A stretch of 64,000 nucleotides of DNA from an uncultured Lachnospiraceae bacterium (GCA_910577645.1 CAJTOL010000004.1:1-64000), one strand, 5' to 3'. Positions 35,559 to 45,026 are shown, counted from the stretch's first letter. A program made the numbers and translations. Notes: generated by a model from the sequence alone, not told the origin.

Positions 35559-36485
35559 TTATGACCTCTCCGACGTGGTATCTTCGATATTAGCAGAAGG
35601 AAAGATATCCGCCACCTCATTAATTGCAATATAGGCCTTGGGATCCATTTGATGTACAATGTTTTTCATCCTGCCTATTTGAAAATGATTGACCACAAAA
35701 TAAATCAGAGTCCTGTCCGAATTGGAGTAATATCCCTTGGCACTAACCGTTGTAATTCCGTTTTCAAATGTATCTGACAGGGCTTTGCACACCTGCTCCG
35801 GCCTTGTGGTAATAATAAAAGCCGCTTTAGATCGGTCAAGGCCTTCCACTACAAAGTCAATGGTCTTAGAGGCCGCAGCATAGGTTACAATGGAATACAA
35901 TGGCAAAATCCAGCTGTTCATCACTATTCCGCAGATAATGTAAAGCACTACATTGTAAATCATAACAAAGCTTCCCAAACTCAGACCAATCCGTTTTGCA
36001 AACATTACGCCCAGAATGTCGATTCCGTCAATGGCGCCGCCAAAACGAACCGTCAGGCCGCTTCCCATGCCGGATATAATTCCGCCGAATATGGCGCACA
36101 AAAACAGATCCTGATTGGCTAAAGGCGAGGCAAAAGATACATCTACCGGAAGTACATCTGTAATAATCCAGGCAACCAGGGAATAGATCAAAACCGCGTA
36201 TATAGAGTAAATGGTAAAAGGCAGTCCTTCCTTTTTCAATCCAATTAAAAAAACAGGAATATTCAAAAGCACCAGCATCAGGGACAGACTGCACCATTGA
36301 GGTGTATATTGTGATATCAGCATGGAAGTGCCGGAAATCCCGCTGTCAAACAGCTTTACCGGAGCCAAAAACATAATAACCCCGTAGGCATTTACAATAC
36401 CGGCTAAGGTCAGCCCCAAAAAGTTTGTCCACTTGATTCCTTTTAATTGTTCCTTTATTTTTAAAATATACGCTCTTCCCTTCAA
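35559..36485 (-). CDS. YitT-family membrane protein (DUF161/DUF2179)
   Basis: 308 residues. Five or six transmembrane helices (about 20-200) form the YitT domain with RFGGAIDGIDILGVM. A C-terminal cytoplasmic DUF2179 domain contains RSKAAFIITTRPEQV...ITTVSAKGYYSNSDRTLIYFVV. The function is unknown. The start is UUG at 36485 with GGAGG upstream. It is 18 bp after the cobO gene, so the two are probably co-transcribed. Confidence 0.85.
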   Translation of the reverse strand: MKGRAYILKIKEQLKGIKWTNFLGLTLAGIVNAYGVIMFLAPVKLFDSGISGTSMLISQYTPQWCSLSLMLVLLNIPVFLIGLKKEGLPFTIYSIYAVLIYSLVAWIITDVLPVDVSFASPLANQDLFLCAIFGGIISGMGSGLTVRFGGAIDGIDILGVMFAKRIGLSLGSFVMIYNVVLYIICGIVMNSWILPLYSIVTYAAASKTIDFVVEGLDRSKAAFIITTRPEQVCKALSDTFENGITTVSAKGYYSNSDRTLIYFVVNHFQIGRMKNIVHQMDPKAYIAINEVADIFPSANIEDTTSERS

Positions 36486-36503
36486 ATTACTCCTCCAGAA
36501 ATA

Positions 36504-37028
36504 TTAGTATTCGATTCCTTCTCTGGCCTGAATCCCTTTGTCATAGGGGTGGCGAAGCTTCTTCATTTCAGTAATATAATCAGCCATGGCAGCCACAGAC
36601 TCAGAAGGCTCCCGGCCGGTGAGAATAATCTCCTTTTCCTCTGCCCGGCTGTCCCTGCCAATCTCTGACAGCCAGGAAACCAACCTATCCTCCGGCACCA
36701 GACCATAGTTGCAGGCAGCCATAATCTCGTCCAGAATCACCATATCGAATTCTTTGGACTGGCAGATAACCTGCTCCAAAAGCCTGCTGTAATATTCCTC
36801 TGCTTCTTTTTTCTGTTCCTGGCTCATACGAAAGTAAAATCCAAAGTTCTTTTCACAGGGAATTACCTGGATTTCCGGAATAAAAGCCAGAGCCGGCACC
36901 TCACCGGAATCATCGGTTTTTAAAAACCGGGCAATCAATACCTTTTTTCCCCGGCCTGCTGCCCGGACAGCCAAACCTAAGGCTGCCGTGGTTTTTCCCT
37001 TTCCATCTCCGCAGTAAATGTGGATCAT
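36504..37028 (-). CDS. cobO: Corrinoid adenosyltransferase (CobO/BtuR type)
   Basis: 174 residues. The P-loop GDGKGKTTAALGLAVRAAGRG at the N-terminus and DMVILDEIMAACNYGLV are signature motifs of the CobA/CobO/BtuR family, which adenosylates cob(I)alamin using ATP. No other cobalamin genes are near. An AGGAGG RBS is present. A hairpin-bearing repeat lies just upstream at 37053-37130. Confidence 0.92.
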   Translation of the reverse strand: MIHIYCGDGKGKTTAALGLAVRAAGRGKKVLIARFLKTDDSGEVPALAFIPEIQVIPCEKNFGFYFRMSQEQKKEAEEYYSRLLEQVICQSKEFDMVILDEIMAACNYGLVPEDRLVSWLSEIGRDSRAEEKEIILTGREPSESVAAMADYITEMKKLRHPYDKGIQAREGIEY

Positions 37029-37052
37029 CCCTATTCCTCCTAGTATAATAAT

Positions 37053-37130
37053 AAATCGGCACGCGACGTACGGCGTCTCCTGCCATATCGTCGGAATGTA
37101 TCCTGAAAATGCTTCAGTTTAAAAATTACA
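37053..37130. repeat. Short hairpin repeat upstream of cobO (family with 48145-48225)
   Basis: It starts ATCGGCACGCGACG and contains an imperfect palindrome (GGCACGCGACG facing CGTCTCCTGCC, 9 of 11 pairs) and CCTGCCA...GTC.GAA. The same order of motifs, roughly two thirds identical by eye, occurs upstream of trpB. Both lie 15-30 bp before the RBS of a minus-strand gene. Confidence 0.45.
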
Positions 37131-37168
37131 GCAGGAAAACGACCTAGCCAATTCCGTTTGAGTATCTC

Positions 37169-39028
37169 CTACCTTGGCGGCCCCAGATATTCTTTGACAA
37201 ACCGGGAAACCTCCTGCTTTTTATGGTATCGTTCTTTGGTAAAATAGACATGGAGCCTGTCCTTTGCCCGGGTCATTGCCACATAAAACATTCGTCTCTC
37301 TTCTTCCAGATCTTCTTTCAAAATTGCTTTGTTATGGGGGGTAACGCCCTCGTTGGCGTCCGGAATATAGACAATCGGATACTCCAGGCCCTTGGCGCTG
37401 TGCATGGTCATAACCGCCACGCTGTCCCTGTCATTTTCCCATAGTCTTTCTGATTCCTGAGCCTTTTTCATCAGCTCTTCTTTATATTCCTTCATATGGC
37501 CCTTCCATGTGTCCATTGTCTGATATCCGGCGGCGCTCTCCAAAAGCTGATCCCCGATTTCCAGCAGCTCCTCTGCATCAAGCCGCCGTTCTCCGGCGTA
37601 TTCCCGCAGGTAATCATCATAGCCCACCGCTTTGCGAATATAATTTACCGCTGCTGCCGGGGCCATATCTTTTATTATTTCCAGATCAGCCTCCAACTGT
37701 TCCAGCCGCTTTACCATCCAGTCTTTCTCCTGGTAAAAAGATTTAATCCGCTCAAAATCCACCTGAGCAGTCTCAAAGGCGTCCCGGCTTATGTAACGCT
37801 TGGGGCGGTTGATGATTTTCAAAATCTGCCCTCTCTCCCGATTTCCCCGGGCTATGGACACATAGGTAAGAATATCCCTGGAAATCCAGTGCTCATACAG
37901 GTTGGGAAGTACATCCCGCATTTGAAACGGGATATTATATTCCATAAATTTTTCTACCAAAAGCCTGGCTCCTCCATTGGTGCGAAATAACACCGCCATA
38001 TGGCTGTAAGAAATCCCGGCCTGTCCATAGTCCCGGATCTCCTCCGCTATGGCAGAAGCCTCCTGTCTGGCATCCTCAAAAACCCTGGTAATTACCGGCT
38101 TCCCCTGACCTCTGGCTGCATAAAGCTCCTTGGGGAACCGCTTGTCATTGTAAGCAATCAGCCGCCCGGCTGCCTCCATAATCTCCCTGGAAGAGCGGTA
38201 ATTCACATTAAGAAAGGTCTTTTTGGTTCCCGGGTAATCCTTCTCAAAGCCCAGCATAATCTCCGGCCTGGAGCCCCGAAACCGGTAGATAGACTGATCG
38301 TCATCCCCCACAATAAACAAATTGTTTTCCGGCAATGCCAGCATTTTTACAATCTCATATTGGATCCGGTTAATATCCTGGAATTCGTCGATAAGCAGAT
38401 ACCGGTATTTATTCTGCCAGGCAGACAAAATATCCGGTCGCTGGCAAAGCAGATCATAGCACATGGTCAGCATATCGTCGAAGTCTACCAGGGCCCTCTG
38501 TCTTAAAAATCTGGCATACCCCTGATACAAAGACCGGAAAATCTCTTCTCCACAGCTTTTGGAATAATAATGCTCCAGGCTCAGCATATCCCCTTTTACC
38601 CTGCTGATCTCACTTAATACCGATGTAATAAACTCGTTTTCATCCTCCACATCCAAATCCAGTTTTTCCATATACTCCCGGATACACTGGATTTTCTGCT
38701 CCTCCCGGACAATATTGGCGGCAGTAAAGCCATAGGCCAGCTTTAATATCCGGAAAAATACAGAGTGGAAGGTGCCAAAACTGACCCTTCCACTTACCGT
38801 TGCTTTTTCTTGCCGGGACATTTTATCATAGCGCCCCTCCATCTCCCTGGCCGCCGCCCTGGTAAAGGTAATCACCAGAATGGAGGAAGGATTCACTCCC
38901 TGATGCCGGGTCAGGGAAAAGATCCGGTTGGTAATCACGGTAGTCTTTCCGGATCCGGGGCCTGCTAATACCAGCATTGGGCCATCCTTGTGAAGGATAG
39001 CTTCTTTCTGCGCTTCATGAAATGCCAT
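37169..39028 (-). CDS. UvrD/PcrA-like ATP-dependent DNA helicase
   Basis: 619 residues from the ATG at 39028 (AGAGGAAA RBS). SF1A motifs in order: LAGPGSGKTT (I), TFTRAAAREM (Ia), LLIDEFQDIN (II), VGDDDQSIYRFRGS (III), NYRSS (IV), VMTMHSAKGLEYPIVYI (V) and RRMFYVAMTRAKDRL (VI). It is shorter than PcrA (about 730) and lacks its C-terminal extension. It is likely a DNA repair or recombination helicase, not PcrA itself. Confidence 0.88.
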   Translation of the reverse strand: MAFHEAQKEAILHKDGPMLVLAGPGSGKTTVITNRIFSLTRHQGVNPSSILVITFTRAAAREMEGRYDKMSRQEKATVSGRVSFGTFHSVFFRILKLAYGFTAANIVREEQKIQCIREYMEKLDLDVEDENEFITSVLSEISRVKGDMLSLEHYYSKSCGEEIFRSLYQGYARFLRQRALVDFDDMLTMCYDLLCQRPDILSAWQNKYRYLLIDEFQDINRIQYEIVKMLALPENNLFIVGDDDQSIYRFRGSRPEIMLGFEKDYPGTKKTFLNVNYRSSREIMEAAGRLIAYNDKRFPKELYAARGQGKPVITRVFEDARQEASAIAEEIRDYGQAGISYSHMAVLFRTNGGARLLVEKFMEYNIPFQMRDVLPNLYEHWISRDILTYVSIARGNRERGQILKIINRPKRYISRDAFETAQVDFERIKSFYQEKDWMVKRLEQLEADLEIIKDMAPAAAVNYIRKAVGYDDYLREYAGERRLDAEELLEIGDQLLESAAGYQTMDTWKGHMKEYKEELMKKAQESERLWENDRDSVAVMTMHSAKGLEYPIVYIPDANEGVTPHNKAILKEDLEEERRMFYVAMTRAKDRLHVYFTKERYHKKQEVSRFVKEYLGPPR

Positions 39029-39096
39029 ATTTTCCTCTTTCTGACACAGGGTTCGCCCGGTTGGGGCGTCCAATGCGTCATCCAGGTAAATTTTCG

Positions 39097-40551
39097 TTAT
39101 TTAGAAAGCAGTTCTATCCCTTTGCGGATTCTCTTTAAGGATTCTTCTTTTCCCAAAATCTCCAGAATCTCCGTAGCCCCTGCCGGGGTCATCTGCTTGC
39201 CGGATACGGCAGTGCGGATAGGCCACATAACGAATCCCGTCTTTACCCCCTTATCACTTACATACCGGGACAGCCTTTCATAGAGGGCGTCATTGGAAAA
39301 ATCTTCCTGAGACTCCAAAACAGGCAGAATATCCTGTAATGTCTCCAGGGAATTTTCCAGGGTAGTTTTCATCTTTTTATGGGCGTACATAGACGGATCG
39401 TATTCCGGAAGCTCCTCAAAGAAATCAATGTGATCCCGGATCTCCGGAAATACTTCAATCCGGGTCTTTACCATAGCGGCAATCTTTTTTAAGTCCAGAT
39501 CCTTTTTAATGACTTCTTTCAAAAAAGGCTCTGCCATTTCATAAAATCTGTCAAAATCCATGGACTTCATGTATTCGCCGTTCATCCAGCGAAGCTTGGT
39601 CATATCGAATACCGCCGGGGATTTGCTCATTCTATGGTAATCAAAGTCTTTTACCATTTCCTCCAGGGAAAAGATCTCCCGGTTGTCCTCCGGGGACCAG
39701 CCCAAAAGAGCCACATAGTTTACCACTGCCTCGGAGATAAATCCCTGTTCAATTAAATCTTCATAAGAAGAATGGCCGCTTCTTTTGCTCAGCTTTTTAT
39801 GTTCCTCATTGGTAATCAGAGGACAGTGAACATATACGGGAACCTCCCAGCCAAAAGCGTCATAGAGGCGGTTATATTTTGGGGATGAGGACAAATATTC
39901 ATTGCCCCGGACCACATGGGTAATCCCCATTAAATGGTCATCCACCACATTTGCAAAATTATAGGTAGGATAGCCGTCAGATTTAATTAAAACCATATCA
40001 TCCAGCTCATCATTGTTTACCGAAATATCCCCGTAAATTTCGTCATGAAAAGTGGTAGTCCCCTGGGAAGGGTTATTCTGACGAATCACATAGGGGACAC
40101 CTGCCGCCAGCTTTTCCTCAACCTCTTCCCTGGAAAGGCTGAGACAGTGCTTATCATAGGCCATGATTTCCTCGCCATTTACCGTCTTTTTTAAGGAGTC
40201 CAGACGTTCCTGGGTGCAGAAACAGTAATATGCCTCCCCCTTTTCAATAAGCTTTTTGGCATATTCCAGGTAAATGCCTGAGGCCTGGCGTTCACTCTGA
40301 ACGTAGGGGCCTGCGCCTTTGTCCTTGTCCGGGCCTTCATCATGGATCAGACCTGTCTTTTCCAGAGTGCGGTAAATAATCTCCACTGCCCCCTCCACAT
40401 AACGCTCCTGATCCGTATCCTCAATCCGTAGCAGAAAATCGCCGCCTTCGTGCTTGGCAATCAGATATGCGTATAATGCGGTTCTTAAGTTTCCAACATG
40501 CATTCGCCCGGTAGGGCTGGGGGCGTATCTGGTTCTTACTGTTTTACTCAT
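39097..40551 (-). CDS. gltX: Glutamate-tRNA ligase
   Basis: 484 residues from the ATG at 40551 with GGAGG 5 nt upstream. Class I synthetase motifs: RYAPSPTGRMHVGNLRTAL (HIGH region) and HKKLSKRSG (KMSKS region). It charges tRNA-Glu and, in most Firmicutes, also tRNA-Gln for amidotransfer. A promoter is visible just upstream. Confidence 0.95.
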   Translation of the reverse strand: MSKTVRTRYAPSPTGRMHVGNLRTALYAYLIAKHEGGDFLLRIEDTDQERYVEGAVEIIYRTLEKTGLIHDEGPDKDKGAGPYVQSERQASGIYLEYAKKLIEKGEAYYCFCTQERLDSLKKTVNGEEIMAYDKHCLSLSREEVEEKLAAGVPYVIRQNNPSQGTTTFHDEIYGDISVNNDELDDMVLIKSDGYPTYNFANVVDDHLMGITHVVRGNEYLSSSPKYNRLYDAFGWEVPVYVHCPLITNEEHKKLSKRSGHSSYEDLIEQGFISEAVVNYVALLGWSPEDNREIFSLEEMVKDFDYHRMSKSPAVFDMTKLRWMNGEYMKSMDFDRFYEMAEPFLKEVIKKDLDLKKIAAMVKTRIEVFPEIRDHIDFFEELPEYDPSMYAHKKMKTTLENSLETLQDILPVLESQEDFSNDALYERLSRYVSDKGVKTGFVMWPIRTAVSGKQMTPAGATEILEILGKEESLKRIRKGIELLSK

Positions 40552-40601
40552 GGGTTCCTCCATATACTTATCTATAACAATCTTTTTTCACAATCTTTTT
40601 T

Positions 40602-40630
40602 ATTATAGCGCGGCCAGATGGAAAAAACAA
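40602..40630 (-). promoter_or_regulatory. Putative SigA promoter of gltX
   Basis: Minus strand TTGTTT (40625-40630), 17-bp spacer, TATAAT (40602-40607), about 45 bp before the gltX start and immediately after the preceding gene's stop. Confidence 0.55.
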
Positions 40631-40632
40631 TG

Positions 40633-41646
40633 CTATTTTGAGGACAGATGTCCAATATTTTTAATGAGAACCGAAACCGTCCCGTCAGGATTGGTAATAA
40701 ATTCTACCCGGTCAGGATTTCCGTACTCTTCCATAGGGATGGTAATCTCAATTCCCGTATCCGTGGTCAGATGCTGCTTCTGGAATTTTTTAATGGTCTT
40801 TTCTGTCCTGGGTTCCACCACCGTGTGGGACAGGTTGTATTTATCCAGCTTTTCCGCCAGCTCCTCCTGCATCGCGGGGCTGTCGGAAAACACCTTTTCC
40901 TTAACCGTCTCCACATCCAAAGCGCCGGTTTCCTCCAGTTCCTTATAGATAAGTTTTTTTACCTCCATTTTCCGCTCGGTATCATCATCTCCGTAATACT
41001 TCCGGTTTACCTGCTCCACTGCTCTGGTAACAATATCCATCCGGCTTTTCTGAGACAGGGGCGCATGACATTCCAAAAATATTTCGGAAAAATACAGACG
41101 CTTTTCCCCGTTAACCTCGTATTTTTTCTCGGTAAGCAAAATGCTGCCGTCGGATAAGTCCACCACACAGGCCTCAGAAAGCCTCTGGCCCTGGCCCGGC
41201 AAAATGGCTCTCTGCAGTATAATATCATTGCCGTTGGTGCCGTCCTCCCCGGTTTTGGTCATATGCGTATAGGAAGTGCGGTAATTCAGCTTTAAAATGC
41301 CTATGTAGTCTTTTCCCCTACAGCTCAATACCACCACTGCCATATCTCCTGCCGGGATATCAATGTTGGAATTCATAATAGAAAACAGTCTGTCTGCCAG
41401 TCTTCTGCTGGTTTCTACAAAATTATCGGGGCTGCACCCCTTTAACAGCTCCATTGCCTGGGAGCTATCCGCAAACTGACATTCCTTCACATCATCGTTT
41501 TCTGTAAACTTTTCTATATGGCCTTTTAAAAAATCCCCTAAATCCGATCCCATTTCCATCTGGTGATCGGAAAGCACCGGCATCCCCATAGAGGAATCCA
41601 GGATATGGATAATGCCGGCTTTCATGATCATATCATCTTTTTGCAT
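40633..41646 (-). CDS. Nucleoid-associated protein (NdpA/YejK, 37-kDa family)
   Basis: 337 residues matching the NA37 family: N-terminal IIHILDSSMGMPVLSDHQME, central KDYIGILKLNYRTSYTHM and the C-terminal DGTVSVLIKNIG. E. coli YejK of this family associates with the nucleoid; the role in Clostridia is not defined. Occasionally family members occur near defence islands, and here a decayed ATPase/nuclease gene lies upstream. A pseudoknot-capable repeat (41671-41733) lies just before the RBS. Confidence 0.8.
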   Translation of the reverse strand: MQKDDMIMKAGIIHILDSSMGMPVLSDHQMEMGSDLGDFLKGHIEKFTENDDVKECQFADSSQAMELLKGCSPDNFVETSRRLADRLFSIMNSNIDIPAGDMAVVVLSCRGKDYIGILKLNYRTSYTHMTKTGEDGTNGNDIILQRAILPGQGQRLSEACVVDLSDGSILLTEKKYEVNGEKRLYFSEIFLECHAPLSQKSRMDIVTRAVEQVNRKYYGDDDTERKMEVKKLIYKELEETGALDVETVKEKVFSDSPAMQEELAEKLDKYNLSHTVVEPRTEKTIKKFQKQHLTTDTGIEITIPMEEYGNPDRVEFITNPDGTVSVLIKNIGHLSSK

Positions 41647-41670
41647 AACTTGTTTCCTTTTCCTTTGTTT

Positions 41671-41733
41671 CCCTCAATGGACAAAGGGACATACGCCGCT
41701 TGTTCACTGAGGGGATTGTATGCTTCTTTGTCC
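41671..41733. repeat. Pseudoknot-capable repeat B, upstream of the nucleoid-protein gene
   Basis: Plus-strand order: CCCTC (41671-41675), GGACAAAG (41679-41686), CATAC (41690-41694), GAGGG (41709-41713), GTATG (41718-41722), CTTTGTCC (41726-41733). The two long pairings interleave, giving an H-type pseudoknot on either strand. The core CGCC-CTTGT-C-CTGAGGG is shared with 44962-45026. The left side partly coincides with decayed coding sequence (41714-41803), so its boundaries are uncertain. Confidence 0.5.
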
Positions 41734-42002
41734 TTGTGCTATAACTGATTCCCACAGCTAAAATCCTTCCTGTATCCTTTAATTTCTCCCCCACTTTTCC
41801 GCTCCGGGTAAAAAATAAAAGACATATGAAATATAGCATCCCACTCATCAATTACAAAAACAAACCTCTTTCCTGCCCTTTGAAAAACATGCTTCAATAT
41901 ATCCCATACTGACATCCCCATATCTGTAACTATTTCCGGAAATGCTTCCAGCAAATCCTTCTTCAGACCTTCCAGCACCCGGCTGATGTACTCAAGCGCC
42001 AC
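41714..42002 (-). pseudogene. Decayed AAA-ATPase-like / PD-(D/E)XK nuclease gene
   Basis: Two fragments of one family in different frames. The first (42002 to about 41850) encodes MALEYISRVLEGLKKDLLEAF...RFVFVIDEWDAIFHMSFI, including the Walker B region of PF09820-type ATPases. The second (41803-41714) encodes EKLKDTGRILAVGISYSTRTKKHT, resembling the C-terminal end of the linked PDDEXK_9 nuclease. The middle, about 400 residues in intact members, is deleted and the frame is shifted. Confidence 0.6.
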
Positions 42003-42074
42003 CTATTAATATGATTTAATCTTATCACAAAAAGGCAGCCAATACAATCACCGTAAAACCCCCGCAAAAAAATC

Positions 42075-42100
42075 GGGCCGGATACTGATTCATCCGGCCC
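42075..42100 (-). terminator. Terminator after the hybrid kinase gene
   Basis: GGGCCGGAT (42075-42083) pairs perfectly with ATCCGGCCC (42092-42100). On the minus strand a run of seven T follows (about 42066-42073). Confidence 0.88.
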
Positions 42101-42165
42101 GGAAAAATTTTTCTTTCTATGATTAAACAGTGCCCATCTTCATAAATCTTCACATTTATTGGGAA

Positions 42166-44916
42166 TTATTCAGAACGTCCCAATACTTTATCCAAGGTTC
42201 GCATTAAAATATCAACGTCAACCGGCTTTGCAATGTGTCCATCCATCCCGCTACGCAGCGCCTCTTCTTTATCCTCCTCAAAAGCGTTGGCAGTCATTGC
42301 CAGAATAGGAATCGACGCCAAGGCCCGGTTTTCCAGCTTTCGGATCGCCTTAGCTGCCTCATGGCCATTCATAACCGGCATTTGAATATCCATCAGAATG
42401 GCTTGAAAATGTCCTGGGCCGGATGCTTTCAACGTATCCACAGCAGCTTGCCCGTTTCCTGCCACTTCTACGGTGAAACCTGCTTCTTCCAAAATAACGG
42501 TGGCAATCTCCTGGTTCAACTCGTTATCCTCCACCAGCAGGATATGGCCTATGCGGAGGACTTCCTGCTCATCGGCATTGTCTAAAACCGGTTCACCATC
42601 ATGCAAGCGGAGTGAAAGAGAAACCGTACACTCAGTTCCGGCGCCCTGTCTGCTCACCACTGTAATCGTGCCTTTCATCATGTCTACAATATTCTTTGTA
42701 ATCGACATACCCAGGCCAGATCCTTTAATGCCGCTGATGGTGGAATTGCGCTCCCGCTCAAAGGGCTCGAAGATGTGGGATACAAATTCCTCGCTCATAC
42801 CGATGCCCGTATCCTTGATGCGGAACTCATAGTTTGCAAAGCCTGCCGGAGCATCCTCCTTTTCTATGATTCTCAGGCTGACCATACCGCCCACAGGCGT
42901 ATATTTTATAGCGTTTCCCAGCAGATTCAAGAGAACCTGATTCAGCCGAACCCTGTCGCAGCAGATTTCCTCATGCCGGATGTCCGCAGCATTCATATGC
43001 AGTTCCAGTTGCTTGGCCTGGACATCTTCCTGTATGCTGTTGCGAATTTCGTGCAGAATGTCCGACAGATTGCAAGGCTCTTCTGTCAAGTGGATTTTTC
43101 CGCTCTCAATATTGCTCATATCCAGAATATCGTTAATCAAATTCAGAAGATGATTGCTGGAAATCCTAATTTTTTCAAGATATTCCGTTGCTTGTTCCAG
43201 CTGGTCTATATGGGTGATCGCCAAGTTTGTAAAGCCAATGATTGCATTCATTGGAGTGCGGATATCGTGGGACATATTGGAAAGGAAGGTAATTTTCGCT
43301 TTGTTGGCCTGGTTTGCCAAAGCCAGCGCATCCTCCAGAATGGCATTTTTCTCCCGGGCACTGCGGGTCTCCTCATCCACACTCCGAAAGCCTAAAACAA
43401 TACCGTGGCTTTTACTCCAATCTCCTACGCGGGCCGCCTTCATCTGGAAATACCGCAGCTCCCCGCAACAGGTAGTACGGTAGTTGACGGAGCAGATCAG
43501 ACGATCCGCCAGCACCTGCTTCAGATGTTCCCCTGTGGCGGCCTTCCGCAGAATGCCTTTGTCCTCCTCATAAACACCTGCTTCTATGTAACGGTCTATA
43601 CAGCACTCCAAAGACAGCGGGCCGGAAAAGATACGCTTCAATATGCCGTTTTTGCATTCACCAATCCGCAGGAGCTGGCCGTCCCCGGTGTCCAGGTCAA
43701 AAAAGCACACCAGACTGTATTCCACGCCAAGAGCGGAAATCAGTTCCAGCTGGCGCTTCTCCGCCTCTTGCCGCTCCTGTTCCTCCTGGAGCTTTTTGGT
43801 GGTATAGTCCAGGACGTACCGCTGGTAGAAGCGTTGACCATTCTTTTCTATGAGTTTGATATTTCCCATAACGTGGAGGATTTTCCCGTCCTTATGCTGG
43901 ACGCGGTACTCTATGCTGGCGTTATCTCCCGGCTTTGTCAGCGAAGCAATCTTCTCTTTAATCCGTATTCTATCTTCATCAAATACGGATGGCGCAGTCA
44001 TGTTGAATCCATCCCGTTCCAGATCAGCCTGGGTGGCATAGCCAGATATCTCCAATGCCGCCCTGTTGATGCTGATAATATGAGAGCCGTCCAAGGTGTG
44101 GCACATCACACCGCAGTCCATGGAGGTAAAAATGGTTTCCAGCGTCTGATTTTTGCGGATCAGTTCCCGCTCATACGCCTGTTCTTTGGTCACGTCAATC
44201 CCAATGCCCACGGTTCCCATTACGCTGCCATCCAGATCATACAGCGGAGACTTATATGTGGTGAGTATCCGCTGCTCTCCGCAGGCTTGAATAACCTCCT
44301 CGGAAACAAGGGTCTCCTTGGTCTCCATAACAATACGTTCCGACTCGATACAGGCAGGATCATCCTGTTCCACGTCCCAGATATAGGCGTGGCCCCGTCC
44401 CTCCACCTGGGCCTTGGTCTTGTTTACCGCAGCGCAGAAGCTGTCGTTCACTTTCTCATGAATGCCGTTTTTATCTTTATACCAGACCAGATCCGGCGAG
44501 CTGTTGATCGAAGTCTCCAGGTATTGGCTCGTCTCCCAGTAGTCCATACGGCTTTTACAGCTCTGCTGCCAACGCAGGAAATGAAACTTCAATTCGGAAT
44601 CAGGCATGGGCAGAGTCCAGATGTCTGTTATCTCAGACAGGATATCCGTCAGGCTTTCCGACTGTCCCTTTTCGAGCAGCAGGATCAATTCCGCTTCCGG
44701 ACGCTTTTCCGCTGCCAGCACCCTGGCGGCCTCCGCGGCCTCCATACCCCGCAGATCGGCCCAAATCACGTCTGCTTTTGCGGCAAGAGAAGGGTCTAAT
44801 TCCTGGCTTTCAAAGAACTCATGGGTAAATGCCGTCAAAGGCGGCATCTCCCGGAAAAGTTCGAACAGCCTTTCCTCTCGCCCAAGGAAATAAAGTCGCA
44901 TATGGCAATGATACAT
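42166..44916 (-). CDS. Hybrid PAS-domain sensor histidine kinase / response regulator
   Basis: 916 residues with no obvious membrane helix, so probably cytoplasmic. About two PAS domains (roughly 130-260 and 265-385) and a third PAS-like segment precede a HisKA box SHDIRTPMNAIIGFTN (phospho-His about 550), a HATPase_c domain (LLNLLGNAIKYTPVGG, KGSGLGMSITK) and a C-terminal receiver with VEDNELNQEIA and phospho-Asp in AILMDIQMPVMNGHEA. A GGAGGAG RBS precedes the start. Input and target are unknown; no partner gene is adjacent. Confidence 0.88.
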   Translation of the reverse strand: MYHCHMRLYFLGREERLFELFREMPPLTAFTHEFFESQELDPSLAAKADVIWADLRGMEAAEAARVLAAEKRPEAELILLLEKGQSESLTDILSEITDIWTLPMPDSELKFHFLRWQQSCKSRMDYWETSQYLETSINSSPDLVWYKDKNGIHEKVNDSFCAAVNKTKAQVEGRGHAYIWDVEQDDPACIESERIVMETKETLVSEEVIQACGEQRILTTYKSPLYDLDGSVMGTVGIGIDVTKEQAYERELIRKNQTLETIFTSMDCGVMCHTLDGSHIISINRAALEISGYATQADLERDGFNMTAPSVFDEDRIRIKEKIASLTKPGDNASIEYRVQHKDGKILHVMGNIKLIEKNGQRFYQRYVLDYTTKKLQEEQERQEAEKRQLELISALGVEYSLVCFFDLDTGDGQLLRIGECKNGILKRIFSGPLSLECCIDRYIEAGVYEEDKGILRKAATGEHLKQVLADRLICSVNYRTTCCGELRYFQMKAARVGDWSKSHGIVLGFRSVDEETRSAREKNAILEDALALANQANKAKITFLSNMSHDIRTPMNAIIGFTNLAITHIDQLEQATEYLEKIRISSNHLLNLINDILDMSNIESGKIHLTEEPCNLSDILHEIRNSIQEDVQAKQLELHMNAADIRHEEICCDRVRLNQVLLNLLGNAIKYTPVGGMVSLRIIEKEDAPAGFANYEFRIKDTGIGMSEEFVSHIFEPFERERNSTISGIKGSGLGMSITKNIVDMMKGTITVVSRQGAGTECTVSLSLRLHDGEPVLDNADEQEVLRIGHILLVEDNELNQEIATVILEEAGFTVEVAGNGQAAVDTLKASGPGHFQAILMDIQMPVMNGHEAAKAIRKLENRALASIPILAMTANAFEEDKEEALRSGMDGHIAKPVDVDILMRTLDKVLGRSE

Positions 44917-44961
44917 AATCTGTCTCCTCCCCCAGAGAGATTTTTGAATATAAACTAGTGA

Positions 44962-45026
44962 TACCCTCTGTGGTACAGAACCGTGTGCGCCCTTGTCCGC
45001 TGAGGGTACCTATGCTTTTGTACATG
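44962..45026. repeat. Pseudoknot-capable repeat A, upstream of the hybrid kinase gene
   Basis: Same order of elements as 41671-41733: CCCTC (44964-44968), GTACAGAA (44973-44980), CGCC-CTTGTCCGCT then GAGGG (45002-45006), TATGC and TTTTGTAC (45016-45023). The outer stem is GTACARAA/TTTTGTAC here and GGACAAAG/CTTTGTCC in the other copy, so pairing is kept while sequence changes. It lies 46 bp upstream of the kinase start. The rest of the 370-bp intergenic region (44917-45286) shows nothing else clear. Confidence 0.5.

Noticed and set aside
43405..44799. 464-codon open frame on the plus strand
   Set aside because: It is antisense to the hybrid histidine kinase, whose motifs are unambiguous; the product has no recognisable domain.
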